Shown piece after piece: positions 63,802 through 64,000 of a stretch of DNA of 64,000 bases; the stretch's first letter is position 1; each line of letters starts with the position of its first letter. Under the pieces are notes generated by a model. That model was given only the letters and a program-made list of their open reading frames with translations. It made no database searches and was not told the DNA's origin. The stretch spans positions 188,501-252,500 of the forward strand of contig NZ_NPDM01000003.1 in the NCBI RefSeq assembly GCF_002812085.1, in the 5' to 3' direction. This DNA comes from Leptospira levettii. GTDB lineage: Bacteria; Spirochaetota; Leptospiria; Leptospirales; Leptospiraceae. The position numbers were made by a program, and so were the translations under genes.

Positions 63802-63836
63802 CCGGGTTCCCCGAATAGAGGAACCCGGATCTTTTT
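63802..63836 (+). terminator. Intrinsic terminator after acpP
   Basis: Perfect 9-bp GC-rich stem CCGGGTTCC (63802-63810) and GGAACCCGG (63820-63828), 9-base loop, then ATCTTTTT. It fits a strong terminator that would reduce transcription into rnc. Confidence 0.85.
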
Positions 63837-63839
63837 CCC

Positions 63840-64000
63840 TTGTCCCATTCCATTCGCATCAAACTTTCTCCTGAAAGAATCAACTCTCTAAAAGAACTAC
63901 AATCCCTTACGAATACTAGTTTTAAGGATGTTTCTCTTCTCCACCTAGCTTTTGTTCATAGGTCCTTTGCCAATGAAGACTCAGATCGGTATCTATCTGA
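63840..64000 (+). CDS. rnc: Ribonuclease III, N-terminal part only
   Basis: The last 161 bases encode MSHSIRIKLSPERINSLKEL and then LLHLAFVHRSFANEDSDRYL, the first helices of RNase III, where the AFxHRSxANE pattern is characteristic. The start appears to be TTG 63840, right after the acpP terminator; no better start or ribosome-binding site is seen. The catalytic ERLEFLGD region is outside the window. The acpP-rnc order is common. Partial at the 3' end. Confidence 0.75.
   Translation, partial: MSHSIRIKLSPERINSLKELQSLTNTSFKDVSLLHLAFVHRSFANEDSDRYLS

Noticed and set aside
1..64000. CRISPR arrays, complete insertion sequences, phage genes, rRNA operons
   Set aside because: No regularly spaced repeats, no transposase or integrase motifs, and no rRNA-like sequence were seen in either strand by reading.

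Overview
The window looks like a chromosomal segment of a Leptospira, most likely from the saprophytic (L. biflexa-like) group. The signs are AT-rich DNA with A/T-rich codons, many relaxed spirochaetal lipoboxes, class III cyclases and cyclic-nucleotide domains in quantity, occasional TTG/GTG starts, and the conserved block rpsB-tsf-pyrH-frr-uppS-cdsA-dxr-rseP-proS. The genus call is inference from protein style and gene order; no database was searched.

Layout. 1-7.1 kb: end of a cupin gene, then a cNMP-binding/PP2C phosphatase, an acyltransferase and a propeller lipoprotein in one tight operon, a large repeat/beta-helix lipoprotein on the other strand, and a TRIC-type channel. 7.3-16.4 kb: signalling and redox genes (HATPase-HDOD protein, MsrA, a sulfide-detoxification pair divergent from a rhodanese around a CsoR/CstR-like palindrome, GGDEF-PilZ cyclase, chemoreceptor, SGNH lipoprotein, TetR regulator). 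16.5-23 kb: accessory, partly decaying DNA with an NTF2-like protein, a membrane glycosyltransferase candidate, a DUF2141 protein, an SDR pseudogene with an internal deletion, a histidine-kinase fragment and an adenylate cyclase. 23.2-34.8 kb: long housekeeping run for translation, isoprenoid and phospholipid synthesis, site-2 protease, ProS, then trpBA behind a hairpin-rich leader. 34.8-46.2 kb: CHASE2 adenylate cyclase with dxs, a TPR protein, Leptospira-type hypotheticals, a thioredoxin-reductase-like flavoprotein with a 16-bp inverted repeat over its start codon, an 845-aa cNMP-domain protein, and aroA. 46.2-52 kb: HATPase regulator, membrane AraC regulator followed by an exported small protein and a secreted HExxH metalloprotease, and a GAF-PAS histidine kinase. 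52.1-58.2 kb: cmk-rpsA-TPR-hisG-rpmF-plsX-fabG. 58.2-63.2 kb: minus-strand insert holding a three-domain PII-like protein paired with a DUF1538 membrane protein and a tandem-rhodanese lipoprotein. 63.5-64 kb: acpP, a strong terminator, and the start of rnc.

How the genes fit together. dxs, dxr and uppS supply isoprenoid precursors and the lipid carrier; cdsA, plsX, fabG, acpP and the PlsC-like enzyme serve fatty acid and phospholipid synthesis. Two cyclases and two cNMP-binding proteins suggest active cAMP signalling next to c-di-GMP signalling (GGDEF-PilZ). The best candidates for an under-described system are the PII-like/DUF1538 pair, the AraC-exported protein-metalloprotease unit, and the palindromic sulfide-response locus. 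No tRNA, rRNA, CRISPR array or complete insertion sequence was seen.
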